A stretch of DNA of 64,000 bases from an uncultured Collinsella sp. (GTDB lineage Bacteria; Actinomycetota; Coriobacteriia; Coriobacteriales; Coriobacteriaceae), in assembly GCA_900757205.1 (NCBI GenBank), contig CAAENA010000090.1, positions 8,575 to 72,574 on the forward strand, in the 5' to 3' direction. A program made the position numbers and the translations under genes. The notes beneath the pieces are model-generated. The model ran no database searches. It worked only from the letters and a program-made list of their open reading frames with translations, and was not told the DNA's origin. How positions within the stretch are numbered: the first letter of the stretch is position 1; each line of letters opens with the position of its first letter. Of this stretch, positions 41,623 to 50,121 are shown in pieces.

Positions 41623-41688
41623 GGTTGATGAGCCTTTCTAAACGCCATAAGCCACCGGTGCGCGCTTTGGCACCGGTGGCTCCGCGGG

Positions 41689-44600
41689 TTAGTTGATACG
41701 GATCTCGTCGTTTGCAGCGAGCGCCTGCATAAGGCGGGAGCGCAGGTCGTCCACGTAGCGCTCCACGTCCTCTGCGGACAAGAGACGACTCGGCTTGGCC
41801 AGATCGGTGCGGCGCACAGTCTTGATCTTGCGCTGGGGCTTGGGCGCGGGCACGGGAGCAGACGATGCGGCGCCCTTGTTGGAGACCTTCTTGACCACCT
41901 CACCCGTACTCATGACCTCGGTGGTGCGGCGCTCGTTGTCCATACGCACGCGGGCCTCATCCACAGCGTCGTACATCTCGTTGGCCGCCGCACTGAGCCA
42001 GTCGCCCCAGTTAGTTGCAACAACGCTCAGTTCGTTGAGACTTTGAGCGCTGTGGGCACGGTTTTTGAACGACTCGTATTTGGTGCCGGCGTCTGCTATG
42101 GCATCCTTGGCCTGATTGACAAAGCCCTTTTGACTCTCTGCCTGCGCCCGCAGGTCTTGCAGATCGCTCTCGATGCGGCACAAAAACTCATTGCGGCGGA
42201 TGCCCAGCAGCTTTTTCATGTCGTCCTCGACGGGATCCATAAGCGGCTGCAGGTCTTTAATGCGGCCGTAGGGCTTGGGATCTTTGAGAACCTCATGCAC
42301 CTTTGCCACATTCTCAACCGCGCTGGGAATGTCATCGGAGGCATACTCGATACCCTCGGTGCGGCTCAAGAAATCCTTGGCGTGGTCAAACGCTGTTCGC
42401 TGGTTGGACTCGAAGAACTCAACCACCTTATCAAAGTCTTCCTTGGCATCGAGCAAGCGGTCCTCATGCTTGGTGAACGTGGTCAAGAACGCCTCGGCCT
42501 CGTTCTGGTCCTTAAGGACGTCGGCCACCTCCGAGCGCATCTTCTCGCACTCGTCTTCACCGGGATACGGGTAGGCCGGCTTGATGCCCGTGTAGTAGTC
42601 GCGTGCCATGGCGAGGCACGCCTCGCGCAAGCCCTCAAGGCGCTCTTTGAGCTCGGCCACGAGCTTATCCTCGTTGGAGGGCACGGTCTTGAGATCAAAC
42701 AGATCACGCATGAGCTCTCCCGTGGCGCGCAGCAACCGGTCGCTCATGCGCACGCGCAAGCGCACCTGGGCCTTATCGGCATCCTTGCGCAGGAGCGCCA
42801 CCATGCGGCTATCGTTAGCTTGAACCGTCTGGCCGCCAAACAGCACCTGCGCGCGCTGCTCCACCACAAGCTGCGCCACCACATTTGCGATGTCGACCTC
42901 GCGCCAGCCAAAGGGCCTTTGCTGGTACTGGCGCTGGATATCGCCCATAGCGGTATCCAGATGGCGCTGGTGCTGCACTTTGAGGTAGTCCTCGACCTCC
43001 TTGAGCGCACGCGTGTTACCCGCGTTCATGCCAGCGAGCCCCGCTTGAACGTTGCCCGCCAGAGTGGAGCGGATATCGGAATCGCTCGTGACCGGCGCGC
43101 CGATATAGCCGGCCTTTTCAAAGACCACATCGCACAGCTGCGCCAGCACCTGCTCAAAGACCTGGGCGGGTTTGGCAGCACGGATCTCAATCATGCGCCC
43201 GTTGACGGCGCATCGTGCATGGAGCACCGCCTCAGCCAAAAGGGCGTCAGCCTCTTTCTCGTTAAAGTCCTTCTCGCGCATTTTGGCCTCGACGATCTGG
43301 CGGGTACTCGGCGGTAGCTCCTGCAGGTTGCGCGTCTGGGCGTACATGCGAATCTTAGCGGCGTTGACGAGTGGGGCCCAATAATCCACCTCGTCGCTCA
43401 AGGCCACGATGGCCTTATCCACGGATTTCAATGCCAGCTCGGCATCGTCCGCACGGCCCAGATCGCTGGCCATGGTCACCACGGATAGTTCCATGCCGCC
43501 CATGTTGGATCCATGAATCGAGCCATCCACGTAGCGGTCAAAGGGGAAGTCGTTGGTCCCGCGGTTGAGTTTGCGCGCAGTGTAGATGCTTTCGAACAGG
43601 CGCTTCTTGATGTACTCAATCACCTTCGCGTTGTCGATCGGGGTGCGTGCGATCTCCTGCGCTATCTCCTGCTCCTCGTCGGTGAGGAAGCTATAGGTAT
43701 CGCCCTGGCGTGCCACGTAGCTCTCGCGCTCCAAGCGGGCAAGAGATTCCTTGACGCGGTCCTTAAGGGCGCGCTTGTCCACGTCCAGGCTATCGATCAT
43801 AAGGATGGAGATGTTCTCGACCGTGGCCTTGACGTAGCCGATGTAGCGGATCAAGTACAGGAGCTTAAGCACCTGAACGTCGTAGGGTTCAAGGCCCTCC
43901 GCGTTCTCGGCCGCACGGACCGCGCGGTCGACCACCAGGCTGATGCCGTGCTCAAGATCTTTGGAGATAGTGTCGAAGAAGCGCCAGAACGGCACGAGCG
44001 CACCGGTCTGGTCATGCTGGATGACCTGAGCGCTCTCCTGGAATGCGCTCAGCATGGAGCGCTCGCCCGTGGACATGTGCTTGGCCTTAACACCATGCTT
44101 GCGTACCTCGGTCATCACGTCGGGCAGGAGCTTAAACTGATAGCCCACAAACGGGTAGCTGGCGACAAACTCCTTGGAGTTGGCGAAGCCGGCAAGGTCG
44201 GAGCGCGAGCCACCCTCAAAGGTAAAGTTGTTTTTGAGCACGGCGGCGTCTTGCTCGTAGACCTGTGCAAGCATATCGGCCGCCGGCGCGGTCTTCTCGA
44301 GCACGCGGCGCTGGATGACCTCGTCCACGCTAGAGCTGGAGAGCGAAAGGCGGGTATTGAAGCGGCCTTGGATCTTTGAAAAGTCGTTGCCCACGGGCAG
44401 GCTCAGGTTGTCGATGGCCTCCTGGCTCGTGACCATCACCCACACGCGGCCACCGCAGGCGGCACCCAGCTCCTCGACGATGGTCTGAAGGCTCAGCATA
44501 AGGCTTGGGTCCTGGTCGTTTGTAATAAACTGACCCACCTCGTCGACCATAAAGAGCAAACGGAAGTTGCCGCCGTGGGCCGCTGCCTGAGCGTCCACGT

Positions 44601-45351
44601 AGTCCTTGACCTTTTTGGCAAAGACATCAGGGGCCAAAACCTCGTCCTCAGAACCCTCGAGCCAGTTCCATGCGGCCTTTTCGCTCATGCCGAGCACGCT
44701 CTGCAGCACCTCGACGACGTCGTCCTCAAAGTAGCTGTAGGTGTCGCGGGTCTGGAGCCAGGACTCGCCGTTGACGCGCTCAAAGGCCTCGCGGAACTCC
44801 TGGGTCTTGCCCAGGGAATCGATGTGGTCCTCGAGCTTTGCAAGCTTTAGGTCCTCACCGTAGAAGCCGCGCGCCTCGTAGAACATGCGCTCAAAGCCGC
44901 GAAGCAGCGCCGTGGGAGCCGTATCACCCTGCTTCCACTGGCCCGCCTTGCTATCGATGTTAAAGAGGATGGCCTGCGTGGGCACCGAGCAGGCGCGCTC
45001 CATGGCAGCCGCGACCATGGGGTCGACGATTTTGCCGTCAAAGTAGAGGATGGCGCTCTTACCACCGATCTGGCGATTCTCGAGCAGGTAGCTCAGCATC
45101 TTGAGGAAGTGCGATTTACCGGAACCGAAGAAGCCACTGATCCACACGCCGATCTTGTCGGTGGGCACATCAATGGCATCACCGTATGCCTTGAAGAACG
45201 TGGCAAGGTGCCCTTGCAGCTCGCGCGTCACCACGTACTCGTCAAGCTCCTGACGGATGGACCCATCTTTTGAATCCTGGACCTTGACCACGCCGTTGAT
45301 GGAGCGGTTAATGTCTTTTGCAAAGAGGTCGCGAATGATCGTGTTGTCCAT
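41689..45351 (-). CDS. brxC: BREX system P-loop ATPase BrxC
   Basis: The 1220-residue product is the large BREX ATPase (BrxC/PglY type). It has an N-terminal AAA-like domain with Walker A GFFGSGKS at residues 73-80, LYFDGKIVDPMVAAA and FRLLFMVDEVGQFI (Walker B-like). Long helical regions follow through to a variable C-terminal segment (SSAPVPAPKPQRKIKTVRR) and a conserved tail (AEDVERYVDDLRSRLMQALA). BrxC is required for both defence and methylation, though its precise role is unresolved. The ATG at 45351 follows AAAGGAGCACCC. It lies 78 bases after brxB and 66 before pglX in one operon. Confidence 0.96.
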   Translation of the reverse strand: MDNTIIRDLFAKDINRSINGVVKVQDSKDGSIRQELDEYVVTRELQGHLATFFKAYGDAIDVPTDKIGVWISGFFGSGKSHFLKMLSYLLENRQIGGKSAILYFDGKIVDPMVAAAMERACSVPTQAILFNIDSKAGQWKQGDTAPTALLRGFERMFYEARGFYGEDLKLAKLEDHIDSLGKTQEFREAFERVNGESWLQTRDTYSYFEDDVVEVLQSVLGMSEKAAWNWLEGSEDEVLAPDVFAKKVKDYVDAQAAAHGGNFRLLFMVDEVGQFITNDQDPSLMLSLQTIVEELGAACGGRVWVMVTSQEAIDNLSLPVGNDFSKIQGRFNTRLSLSSSSVDEVIQRRVLEKTAPAADMLAQVYEQDAAVLKNNFTFEGGSRSDLAGFANSKEFVASYPFVGYQFKLLPDVMTEVRKHGVKAKHMSTGERSMLSAFQESAQVIQHDQTGALVPFWRFFDTISKDLEHGISLVVDRAVRAAENAEGLEPYDVQVLKLLYLIRYIGYVKATVENISILMIDSLDVDKRALKDRVKESLARLERESYVARQGDTYSFLTDEEQEIAQEIARTPIDNAKVIEYIKKRLFESIYTARKLNRGTNDFPFDRYVDGSIHGSNMGGMELSVVTMASDLGRADDAELALKSVDKAIVALSDEVDYWAPLVNAAKIRMYAQTRNLQELPPSTRQIVEAKMREKDFNEKEADALLAEAVLHARCAVNGRMIEIRAAKPAQVFEQVLAQLCDVVFEKAGYIGAPVTSDSDIRSTLAGNVQAGLAGMNAGNTRALKEVEDYLKVQHQRHLDTAMGDIQRQYQQRPFGWREVDIANVVAQLVVEQRAQVLFGGQTVQANDSRMVALLRKDADKAQVRLRVRMSDRLLRATGELMRDLFDLKTVPSNEDKLVAELKERLEGLREACLAMARDYYTGIKPAYPYPGEDECEKMRSEVADVLKDQNEAEAFLTTFTKHEDRLLDAKEDFDKVVEFFESNQRTAFDHAKDFLSRTEGIEYASDDIPSAVENVAKVHEVLKDPKPYGRIKDLQPLMDPVEDDMKKLLGIRRNEFLCRIESDLQDLRAQAESQKGFVNQAKDAIADAGTKYESFKNRAHSAQSLNELSVVATNWGDWLSAAANEMYDAVDEARVRMDNERRTTEVMSTGEVVKKVSNKGAASSAPVPAPKPQRKIKTVRRTDLAKPSRLLSAEDVERYVDDLRSRLMQALAANDEIRIN

Positions 45352-45429
45352 GGGTGCTCCTTTGGGTTTGGGAACGTTATGGCAAAGGGTTGTTACCGGC
45401 GGCGGGGCCTTGTCTGCGGGAAGCCGTGC

Positions 45430-46122
45430 TTACGAGATATCGATGGCGCGGTAGTAGTTATCGGCCGGCAGACGGTTAAAGAGCTGGAAAGAAGAGCCGT
45501 TGAAGCTGCCCGGATAGGCAGCGACCACAGGCACCTCATCAAAATCCGCAAGCATGCAGTGGAGAAGCGTGTGCATGCGAAAGAATGGGAAGACCTCGCC
45601 CGCGCCGGTGAGGAGAATGACGTCTCTGGGCGCGAACGGCTCGGTCTGCTCAAGGATGTACGCGGCAACTTTCTCGGGCGAGGCGAACTTGGCCACGTCC
45701 TCGAGCACGCGCTGGGTACCGCGGCGCTCCTCTTGGCGCTGGATAGCCTTGAGGACCCGGCGCTTTTCGAGAATTGCCAGCACGGCGTCGTAAAGGTTCA
45801 CGACCTTGAGCGTGCATGGAAGCTTGCCGGCCTCGGCATCGCGTGAAAGGGTGTCAAATAATGCACGCGCCTCAAACTCCAGCGCGGGGTCATAGCAAAA
45901 AGTGTGGAAGCCGATCTCATTGCCTATGCCCTTGTTGGCCAAAAAGTCCTCGCTGCACAGGCACTCGCGCAGAAGCTGCGCACGGCGCTCAAATTCCTGA
46001 CAGGCACGCTCGGAGCGGGCATGCGCCGCCACGACGCTCTTGCGGGAATGGATGCCGATATTGGTGGTGAGATCGGTCGCCGGGGTGATAACAGGGTCGA
46101 CGGCGCTTTTGACGGGAGCCAC
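45430..46122 (-). CDS. brxB: BREX system protein BrxB (DUF1788)
   Basis: The 230-residue product matches BrxB (DUF1788). Typical segments are GNEIGFHTFCYDPALEFEA, LKVVNLYDAVLAILE and, in the second half, FAPRDVILLTGAGEVFPFFRMHTLLHCM and VVAAYPGSFNGSSFQLFN. BrxB is a small core BREX protein without a proven enzymatic activity; it is thought to act in the complex with BrxC and PglZ. The start is GTG at 46122, one base after the brxA stop, so the two are translationally coupled. Two further GTG or ATG codons downstream are less likely. Confidence 0.94.
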   Translation of the reverse strand: MAPVKSAVDPVITPATDLTTNIGIHSRKSVVAAHARSERACQEFERRAQLLRECLCSEDFLANKGIGNEIGFHTFCYDPALEFEARALFDTLSRDAEAGKLPCTLKVVNLYDAVLAILEKRRVLKAIQRQEERRGTQRVLEDVAKFASPEKVAAYILEQTEPFAPRDVILLTGAGEVFPFFRMHTLLHCMLADFDEVPVVAAYPGSFNGSSFQLFNRLPADNYYRAIDIS

Positions 46123-46123
46123 G

Positions 46124-46774
46124 CTACATCACTGCCCTGCCGGTAAGGGCCGCGATAAGCGACTGCTCGCCCAGCTGAACCAAGGCTCGCTCGACATCGG
46201 AATCGAGGAAGAGTGGTGACAGGCGCTCGGACTCCGGGCCCTGGCCCTCGCCGATAAGGCCGGCATGGCGGAGCGTCTGGCGGAGCGAGCCCTTAATGCG
46301 CTTGACCGTGGCCTCGGTCCAGCGGGCCGCGTCCGGATACTCCGTGGTAAAGCGTGTCATAAAGGCGTTGAGGTCAACCGCCGTAAAGGCATAATCGAAG
46401 TTTTGCAGGCGCTCCCCTACCTCGACGAGCACGAGCTCGCGCACGATATCGTAGCGGCAAATCATGCTATAGAAGATGGCCTGGTCCGCCTGCGTGGGAG
46501 TGCCGGATGCCATGAGGCTGGTTAGGGATGACGCAGCCTCGACGGCGGTTTTGGGGTCGATGCCACGCGCGGCGCATGCGGCGTCTGTGGGCACCATGGC
46601 GTCGAGGCGGCGAAGGCACACGGTTGCGCGGTTGGCGGCCATGCGCTCCGTGGGATATTGAAAGAGGTTCTCGCTCTTTACGCGTACAATGACCTGCTCG
46701 TCGCTTGCGCCCTGTATACGCAGGGCAGCGACGATGCGCATCTCATGCGGGAGGAATTGCTCGCGGGTGAGCAC
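46124..46774 (-). CDS. brxA: BREX system protein BrxA (DUF1819), start in a G tract
   Basis: The 216-residue product is BrxA (DUF1819), a DNA-binding helical protein and the first BREX core gene. It carries the family pattern FLPHEMRIVAALRIQGAS, VKSENLFQYPTERMAANRATVCLRRLDAM and the C-terminal LSPLFLDSDVERALVQLGEQSLIAALTG. The open frame begins with GTG at 46774, whose first G is the last base of a run of ten Gs. Family members usually have several more residues before the FL..EMR motif. An upstream GTG at 46808 with GGAG 8 bases before it would supply 12 extra codons if the tract had nine Gs, but at ten Gs it is out of frame and stops after 21 codons. The true start is therefore uncertain and may switch. 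Confidence 0.9.
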   Translation of the reverse strand: MLTREQFLPHEMRIVAALRIQGASDEQVIVRVKSENLFQYPTERMAANRATVCLRRLDAMVPTDAACAARGIDPKTAVEAASSLTSLMASGTPTQADQAIFYSMICRYDIVRELVLVEVGERLQNFDYAFTAVDLNAFMTRFTTEYPDAARWTEATVKRIKGSLRQTLRHAGLIGEGQGPESERLSPLFLDSDVERALVQLGEQSLIAALTGRAVM

Positions 46775-46783
46775 CCCCCCCCC
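46774..46783 (-). promoter_or_regulatory. Ten-base G tract at the brxA start (possible phase-variation switch)
   Basis: The plus strand shows ten consecutive Cs, so the coding strand has G10. It is the only homopolymer of this length I noticed in the window, and it lies between a well-placed upstream start (GTG 46808 with GGAG at 46817-46820) and the brxA frame. A length of nine would join the two frames. Confidence 0.6.
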
Positions 46784-46843
46784 GAACGCTTTTTGTGGTT
46801 ATATCCACAGTACACGCTCCAAGGGTGTCAAAGGCTGTCACAA

Positions 46844-46877
46844 GTGCGCCGCAACCCGGCAGGCAGGTGCGGCGCAC
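46844..46877. repeat. Inverted repeat in the BREX operon leader
   Basis: Perfect 10-bp arms GTGCGCCGCA (46844-46853) and TGCGGCGCAC (46868-46877) separated by 14 bases, about 36 bases upstream of the possible GTG start at 46808. It lacks a T-run; it could be an mRNA hairpin or an operator. Confidence 0.65.
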
Positions 46878-47073
46878 ATGACAATAATCATACCTGTTAG
46901 TAAAAAAGTTACCACGCCCAGAGTGTCAAATGTTGAGCAACAAAATTAAATCCGGTTAACGGTCATTTTCGCAGCTCAGAAGCTTTGACGAGGTCCCCAA
47001 ATCACACTTGCCAGACAACCGCGCTTACGAATGCAGGCACGCACACGCCCAACGCCATCCTCCGCTATATTCA

Positions 47074-47101
47074 ACATAGAGTTATACATATGCTTCTATG
47101 T
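47074..47101. promoter_or_regulatory. Possible operator upstream of the antitoxin-like gene
   Basis: Inverted 7-base arms ACATAGA (47074-47080) and TCTATGT (47095-47101) enclose TATAC-type promoter-like sequence and end just before the ribosome binding site of the 47114 gene. Autoregulated antitoxin genes often have such a site. Confidence 0.4.
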
Positions 47102-47113
47102 AAGGAGCTTCAT

Positions 47114-47287
47114 ATGTCTGTCGTAAAGTCTATTTCTGATCAGACGCGCGCACTAACTACCATTCAGGAACGCGAAGATCACATTCAACGTGCCATCGCT
47201 CGTGGCTACGACGACCTCACCAACGGTCGCGTACGCCCCTGGAAACAAGCAAAGGCCGAGGCGGATCGGATACGAGCCTCGAGATAA
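47114..47287 (+). CDS. Small antitoxin-like protein (orphan)
   Basis: The 57-residue product (MSVVKSISDQTRALTTIQER ...) is charged and helical and resembles the ends of ParD/RelB-type antitoxins with a short N-terminal strand, although the match is weak. The ATG at 47114 follows AAGGAG at ideal spacing; in-frame codons upstream belong to the promoter region. No toxin gene follows: the next gene, serC, starts 130 bases later. It is divergent from the BREX operon, so it could also be a small regulator for it. Function not established. Confidence 0.55.
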   Translation: MSVVKSISDQTRALTTIQEREDHIQRAIARGYDDLTNGRVRPWKQAKAEADRIRASR

Positions 47288-47417
47288 TCCCTCCCCCATG
47301 TAACCATCCTGTAAATCATAGCGGCGCACTCGGGTTTTGCTGTGATTCGGTCGCGCCTGACGCTCCACTGTGCTAAAGTATCCCGAACGTTCAAACGACT
47401 ACGAGGGGAACTAGAAG

Positions 47418-48542
47418 ATGGCACGTGTGCACAACTTCTCAGCTGGCCCGGCCGCGCTGCCTACAAGCGTGCTCGCCGAGATCGCCGACGAGATGATGGA
47501 CTACCGCGGTTGCGGCATGTCCGTGCTCGAGATGAGCCATCGATCTAGCATGTACCAGCAGATTATCAACGACGCCGAGGCAACCCTGCGCCGTCTGCTG
47601 AGCATCCCCGACAACTACCGCGTCCTGTTTTTGCAGGGCGGCGCCACGCTGCAGTTTGCGGGCATCCCCATGAACCTCATGCGCCGCGGCCGCGCCGGCT
47701 ACGTCGTGACCGGCAACTTTGCCAACAAGGCGTACAAGGAGGCCGCCAAGTACGGTGAGGCCGTGCTGCTCGCGAGCTCCGAGGACACCAACTTCGACCG
47801 CATTCCCTACATGGCCGACGTCAACGCACGCATTGCCGCCGAGGCCGCGGGCGAAGGCCTCGACTACGTCTACATCTGCCAGAACAACACCATCTTTGGC
47901 ACCATGTACCACGAGCTGCCCGCTTGCGGCGATGTGCCGCTGGTCGCCGATGTCTCGAGCTGTTTTCTGTCGCAGCCGCTCGACGTTGAGCGCTACGGGC
48001 TCATCTACGCCGGCGCGCAGAAAAACGCCGGTGCCGCGGGCGTGACCGTGGTCATCGTTCGCGACGACCTCATCGCCGAAGGCCCCGCCTTTGCGCAGAC
48101 GCCGCAGTACCTGGACCTCAAGACCCAGGCCGCCAAGGGCTCCATGCTCAACACGCCTAACACCTTTGGCATCTACGTATGCGGCAAGGTATTCCGCTGG
48201 GTCGAGGAGACCGGCGGACTTACCGCCATGGCCGAGCGCAACTGGGCCAAGGCCAACCTGCTCTACGACCTGCTCGAGCACAGCGAGCTGTTCCATGGCA
48301 CCACGCAGGCCGGCAGCCGCTCCATCGCCAACGTCACCTTCCGCACCGGCGACGCCGAACTCGACACGGCCTTTGTCACAGGCGCGGCCGAGCACCAGAT
48401 TCAAAACGTCAAGGGCCATCGTCTGGTGGGCGGCATGCGCGCCAGCGTCTACAACGCCGTCACCATGGAAGACGTTCAGGCGCTGGCCACGTACATGAAG
48501 GACTTCGAAGCGCAGCATAGTTTGAGCCCGCGATCTAACTAG
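47418..48542 (+). CDS. serC: Phosphoserine aminotransferase
   Basis: PLP enzyme of serine synthesis converting 3-phosphohydroxypyruvate to phosphoserine. The 374-residue product begins RVHNFSAGPAALPTSVL, the SerC N terminus, with GCGMSVLEMSHRSS, FLQGGATLQFAGIPMNL and the PLP-lysine segment YAGAQKNAGAAGVTVVIV (Lys near residue 202). The C-terminal HRLVGGMRASVYNAV is also standard. Length is normal. The ATG at 47418 follows GAGGGGAACTAGAAG. It is followed 69 bases later by serA in the same direction, so the two form a serine-synthesis operon. Confidence 0.97.
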   Translation: MARVHNFSAGPAALPTSVLAEIADEMMDYRGCGMSVLEMSHRSSMYQQIINDAEATLRRLLSIPDNYRVLFLQGGATLQFAGIPMNLMRRGRAGYVVTGNFANKAYKEAAKYGEAVLLASSEDTNFDRIPYMADVNARIAAEAAGEGLDYVYICQNNTIFGTMYHELPACGDVPLVADVSSCFLSQPLDVERYGLIYAGAQKNAGAAGVTVVIVRDDLIAEGPAFAQTPQYLDLKTQAAKGSMLNTPNTFGIYVCGKVFRWVEETGGLTAMAERNWAKANLLYDLLEHSELFHGTTQAGSRSIANVTFRTGDAELDTAFVTGAAEHQIQNVKGHRLVGGMRASVYNAVTMEDVQALATYMKDFEAQHSLSPRSN

Positions 48543-48611
48543 CCCGCAACCCGCGGGCCGACCAGCCACTTCAAACCACTTGTTTCAAACAAACCTGCTA
48601 AGGAGTTTTCC

Positions 48612-49775
48612 ATGCGCAAGATCAAGACCATCGACGACATCACCAAAGACGGCGAAGTCGAGTTTGGCGAGGGCTACGAGTTTGTGAGCACCGCCGAGGA
48701 GGCCGACGCCATCCTGATGCGTTCCACCGACCTGCACGGCTACGAGCTGCCCGAGGGCATCCGCGCCATCGCCCGCTGCGGCGCCGGCGTCAACAACATC
48801 CCCGTCGAGGAGTACGCCAAGAAGGGCGTCGTCGTCTTTAACTCCCCCGGCGCCAACAGCAACGCCGTCAAGGAGCTCGTCCTGGGCATGCTGGTGCTTT
48901 CGAGCCGCGGCGTCGTGCAGTCGATGAACTGGGTGCGCAACAACGCCGACGACCCCGAGATTCAGGTCGATGCCGAAAAGGCCAAGAAGGCCTTTGTGGG
49001 CCGCGAGCTCAAGGGCAAGCGCATCGGCGTCATCGGCCTGGGCAACGTGGGCTCCAAGGTCGCCAACGCCTGCGTCGACCTGGGTATGGACGTCTACGGC
49101 TACGATCCGTTCATTTCCGTCGAGCACGCGTGGGTGCTGAGCCGCGAGGTGCAGCGCGTGGGCACGCTCGAGGATCTGTGCCGCGGCTGCGACTACCTCA
49201 CCGTGCACGTGCCCAGCAAGGCAGACACCATCGGCATGATCAGCACCGAGCAGATCGACCTGCTGGCGCCCGACGCCGTGCTCATCAACTACGCGCGCGA
49301 AACCATCATTGACGAGGACGCCGTCGACGCTGCCCTGCGCGAGGGCAAGCTCAGCTGGTTTAGCTGCGACTTTGCCACGCCCAAGACCGTCAAGATGCCC
49401 AACACGTTTATCACCACGCATTCGGGCGCCGGCACCGGCGAGGCCGAGGCCAACTGCGCCGACATGGCCATCAGCGAGCTCAAGGATTACCTGGAAAACG
49501 GCAACATCGCGCACAGCGTCAACTACCCCGCCTGCAGCATGGGCAAGGCGCGCGCCGCAAGCCGCATTGCCTGCCTGCATGCCAACGTGCCCAACATGAT
49601 CGGCCAGATCACGGCCATTCTCGCCAAGGACAACGCCAACGTGCAGCGCATGACCAACGAGTCCGCTGGCGAGAACGCCTACACCATGTTCGACACCGAT
49701 GAGCACCTGGACGGCAGCACGATCGAGGCGCTCAAGCAGATTCCGTCGATGTATCGCGTGCGCGTGATTAAATAG
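48612..49775 (+). CDS. serA: 3-phosphoglycerate dehydrogenase
   Basis: First step of serine synthesis, NAD-dependent oxidation of 3-phosphoglycerate. The 387-residue product has the D-2-hydroxyacid dehydrogenase fold: IARCGAGVNNIPVEEYAKKGV, the Rossmann motif GVIGLGNVGSKVA, LTVHVPSKADT, NYARETIIDEDAV and the His in FITTHSGAGTGEAE. A short C-terminal ACT domain follows (NMIGQITAILAKDNANVQRM), as in the shorter bacterial SerA group. The ACT domain usually mediates serine feedback. The ATG follows TAAGGAGTTTTCC. It lies in an operon with serC and is closed by a strong terminator. Confidence 0.97.
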   Translation: MRKIKTIDDITKDGEVEFGEGYEFVSTAEEADAILMRSTDLHGYELPEGIRAIARCGAGVNNIPVEEYAKKGVVVFNSPGANSNAVKELVLGMLVLSSRGVVQSMNWVRNNADDPEIQVDAEKAKKAFVGRELKGKRIGVIGLGNVGSKVANACVDLGMDVYGYDPFISVEHAWVLSREVQRVGTLEDLCRGCDYLTVHVPSKADTIGMISTEQIDLLAPDAVLINYARETIIDEDAVDAALREGKLSWFSCDFATPKTVKMPNTFITTHSGAGTGEAEANCADMAISELKDYLENGNIAHSVNYPACSMGKARAASRIACLHANVPNMIGQITAILAKDNANVQRMTNESAGENAYTMFDTDEHLDGSTIEALKQIPSMYRVRVIK

Positions 49776-49815
49776 CGCCGGCGCCAATCCTGCCAGACAG
49801 ACCACGAAGCCCATT

Positions 49816-49849
49816 CGGCCCCCGTTTTCACGAAACGGGGGCCGATTTT
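49816..49849 (+). terminator. Intrinsic terminator of serC-serA
   Basis: Perfect 12-bp stem CGGCCCCCGTTT/AAACGGGGGCCG with a 5-base loop and a following ATTTTG, 40 bases after the serA stop. Confidence 0.9.
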
Positions 49850-50121
49850 GTTGCTCCGGACGACTTTAAAATGATACCCAGAACAAGTTTTTTCAGATAA
49901 TCGATAGTGAGGCTCCAGTCGCTAAGCACACCCGCTTTGATAAACAGCTTTATCAGGGACTTTATTAGGTAAAAATCGGTCTCTATGTGCCGAATGTAAG
50001 TTGACTGTCCATTTTCCGAAACAACTTATTCTAGGTAGCATTTTTAAGGCCCTTCCAAGGCAAAATATAAGTATTTTGCGACCAAAACTCTAGTCCGCGC
50101 GACCATTTTCCGCCCGCGCGG
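49850..50121. other. AT-rich intergenic region without a recognised feature
   Basis: No gene or convincing RNA could be seen. The sequence is AT-rich, with a short GCGCG-rich palindrome near 50095-50125. Confidence 0.4.

Noticed and set aside
42043..43317. 424-codon plus-strand frame opposite brxC
   Set aside because: The minus-strand BrxC frame is conserved and in operon context; the opposite frame has only compositional openness.
47439..48569. Long minus-strand frame opposite serC
   Set aside because: SerC is unmistakable on the plus strand; the antisense frame is a GC-rich shadow.
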